In this document: one piece after another, positions 36,909 to 37,306 of the stretch
Layout of the letters: each line of letters starts with the position of its first letter
Numbering within the stretch: the first letter of the stretch is position 1
Assembly (NCBI RefSeq): GCF_024606345.1
Contig: NZ_JAHHPM010000457.1
Coordinates: forward strand, 1 to 37,306
Direction: 5' to 3'
From: Endozoicomonas sp. YOMI1
Lineage (GTDB): Bacteria; Pseudomonadota; Gammaproteobacteria; Pseudomonadales; Endozoicomonadaceae
Length of the DNA stretch: 37,306 nt
Made by a program: the position numbers and the translations under genes
Notes under the pieces: generated by a model
The model's database searches: none
The model's input: the letters and a program-made list of their open reading frames with translations, nothing else
Told to the model about the DNA's origin: nothing

Positions 36909-37117
36909 CTATGCCTCTATGGGCGTTTCATTGTGGCGATCAAAGATAACGGTAAACTGTCGGTTATCCGGGGGCGTCAACACCTTGGTTTCATTAGCCG
37001 CTTTGGATAGAGCAAAAAGGCTTTGACCGTCATTCGAGAACCCCGACTACCGCCGTTTTCCTCATCCGCGAGGAGCTGTCTTTCGAAGAGTTCTACATCG
37101 CTATTGTTAATAGCCAT
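36909..37117 (-). pseudogene. Frameshifted remnant of a short, phage-like gene
   Basis: On the minus strand, ATG 37117 has AAGGA about 6 nt upstream and encodes MAINNSDVELFERQLLADEE and then NGGSRGS. After that the natural frame runs into a stop (KPRC*), whereas a shifted frame continues sensibly with NDGQSLFALSKAANETKVL and ends QFTVIFDRHNETPIEA at 36909. The N-terminus resembles, from memory, phage structural proteins starting MAINNSD with a following GGGR; the match is not verified. The length of 209 bp is not a multiple of three, consistent with one frameshift near 37040. Confidence 0.45.
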
Positions 37118-37151
37118 AGTATTTCCTTATGCTTGGTTGACATTAATTCTG

Positions 37152-37207
37152 AGTAGTTTGTGTTCAGAGAGGAACTTTGATAAGAAAGAACAGTCCTAAC
37201 TTCTGAT
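37152..37207 (+). promoter_or_regulatory. Conserved 5' block upstream of repeat-protein gene, copy 2
   Basis: Near-identical to 35731-35785: AGTAGTTTGTGTTCAGAGAGG, GAACTTTGATAAGAAAG and AACAGTCCTAACTTCTGAT. Differences are a few substitutions and one inserted base. Conservation of this non-coding segment between the copies suggests either recent duplication or a functional leader. Confidence 0.55.
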
Positions 37208-37213
37208 GCGATT

Positions 37214-37245
37214 ATTCAATTATTCAATTATTCAATTATTCAATG
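37214..37245 (+). repeat. ATTCAATT octanucleotide microsatellite, copy 2
   Basis: Three full ATTCAATT units (37214-37237) and a terminal ATTCAATG containing the start codon: one unit fewer than copy 1, so the tract is length-variable between paralogues. Confidence 0.85.
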
Positions 37246-37306
37246 GCTGATCCATATTTTAACTCACACTCCTTGTATTTGGAGTTTCACAAAGCGTATG
37301 AGTCTG
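37243..37306 (+). CDS. Second tandem-repeat family member (5' part only, cut by window end)
   Basis: The first 21 codons read MADPYFNSHSLYLEFHKAYE and then S, against MSDPYFNSRSLYLQFHKAYE and S in the upstream copy. Over 64 bases there are four differences, three of which change an amino acid. It has the same leader and microsatellite. The rest of the gene lies beyond the window, so whether it keeps the repeat domain cannot be seen. Confidence 0.8.
   Translation, partial: MADPYFNSHSLYLEFHKAYES

Overview
This window is a chromosomal segment of a gammaproteobacterium. The evidence is the gene order rnpB–mraZ–rsmH–ftsL–ftsI–murE–murF–mraY–murD–ftsW–murG–murC–ddl–ftsQ–ftsA–ftsZ–lpxC, followed by an M23 peptidase gene, secA, argJ and a Nudix/ThiE-like fusion. 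A second conserved block follows: yacG and bamD on the minus strand, then rluD, pgeF and clpB on the plus strand, then a YigL-type phosphatase. Protein similarity recalled from E. coli and Pseudomonas is close throughout. The lineage-specific extras (repeat-rich basic proteins, a long coiled-coil protein with an acidic Ser/Asp tail) resemble what is found in host-associated Oceanospirillales such as Endozoicomonas; that placement is inference only.

Layout. 1-107: 3' end of an unrecognised CDS. 183-625: promoter and RNase P RNA. 936-1046: a strong sigma70 promoter, a four-copy 10-bp-phased MraZ operator overlapping and following its -10 box, and an additional 14-bp triple repeat in the mraZ leader. 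1126-19478: a compact dcw (division and cell wall) cluster, nearly all genes overlapping or abutting, ending at a terminator after lpxC. 19857-23943: membrane-anchored M23 peptidase and secA, each with its own leader, closed by a strong terminator. 24089-26326: argJ and a MutT-ThiE-like fusion. 26534-28051: an orphan coiled-coil protein with an AT-rich palindrome upstream and a bidirectional terminator downstream. 28189-29371 (minus): yacG and bamD. 29621-34704: rluD, pgeF, an orphan minus-strand ORF, and clpB behind a heat-shock-like promoter. 34850-35653: yigL-like phosphatase. 35731-37306: two tandem members of a repeat-protein family (the second cut by the window end) that share a conserved 5' block and an octanucleotide microsatellite running into the start codon. 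A frameshifted phage-like remnant lies between them on the minus strand.

The dcw genes form one pathway. MurC/D/E/F and Ddl build the UDP-MurNAc-pentapeptide, MraY and MurG make lipid I and lipid II, FtsW and FtsI polymerise and crosslink at the septum, FtsQ and FtsL connect to the divisome, and FtsA tethers FtsZ. LpxC starts lipid A synthesis. MraZ is expected to feed back on the promoter.

The most unusual part is the terminal repeat-gene array. It combines a duplicated leader, a variable-copy ATTCAATT tract (4 versus 3 full units plus a terminal ATTCAATG) and a 13-residue Lys/Tyr/Cys repeat domain. A lesser theme is that several genes (rsmH, the Nudix fusion, rluD, the repeat genes) carry short tandem duplications at their translation starts.
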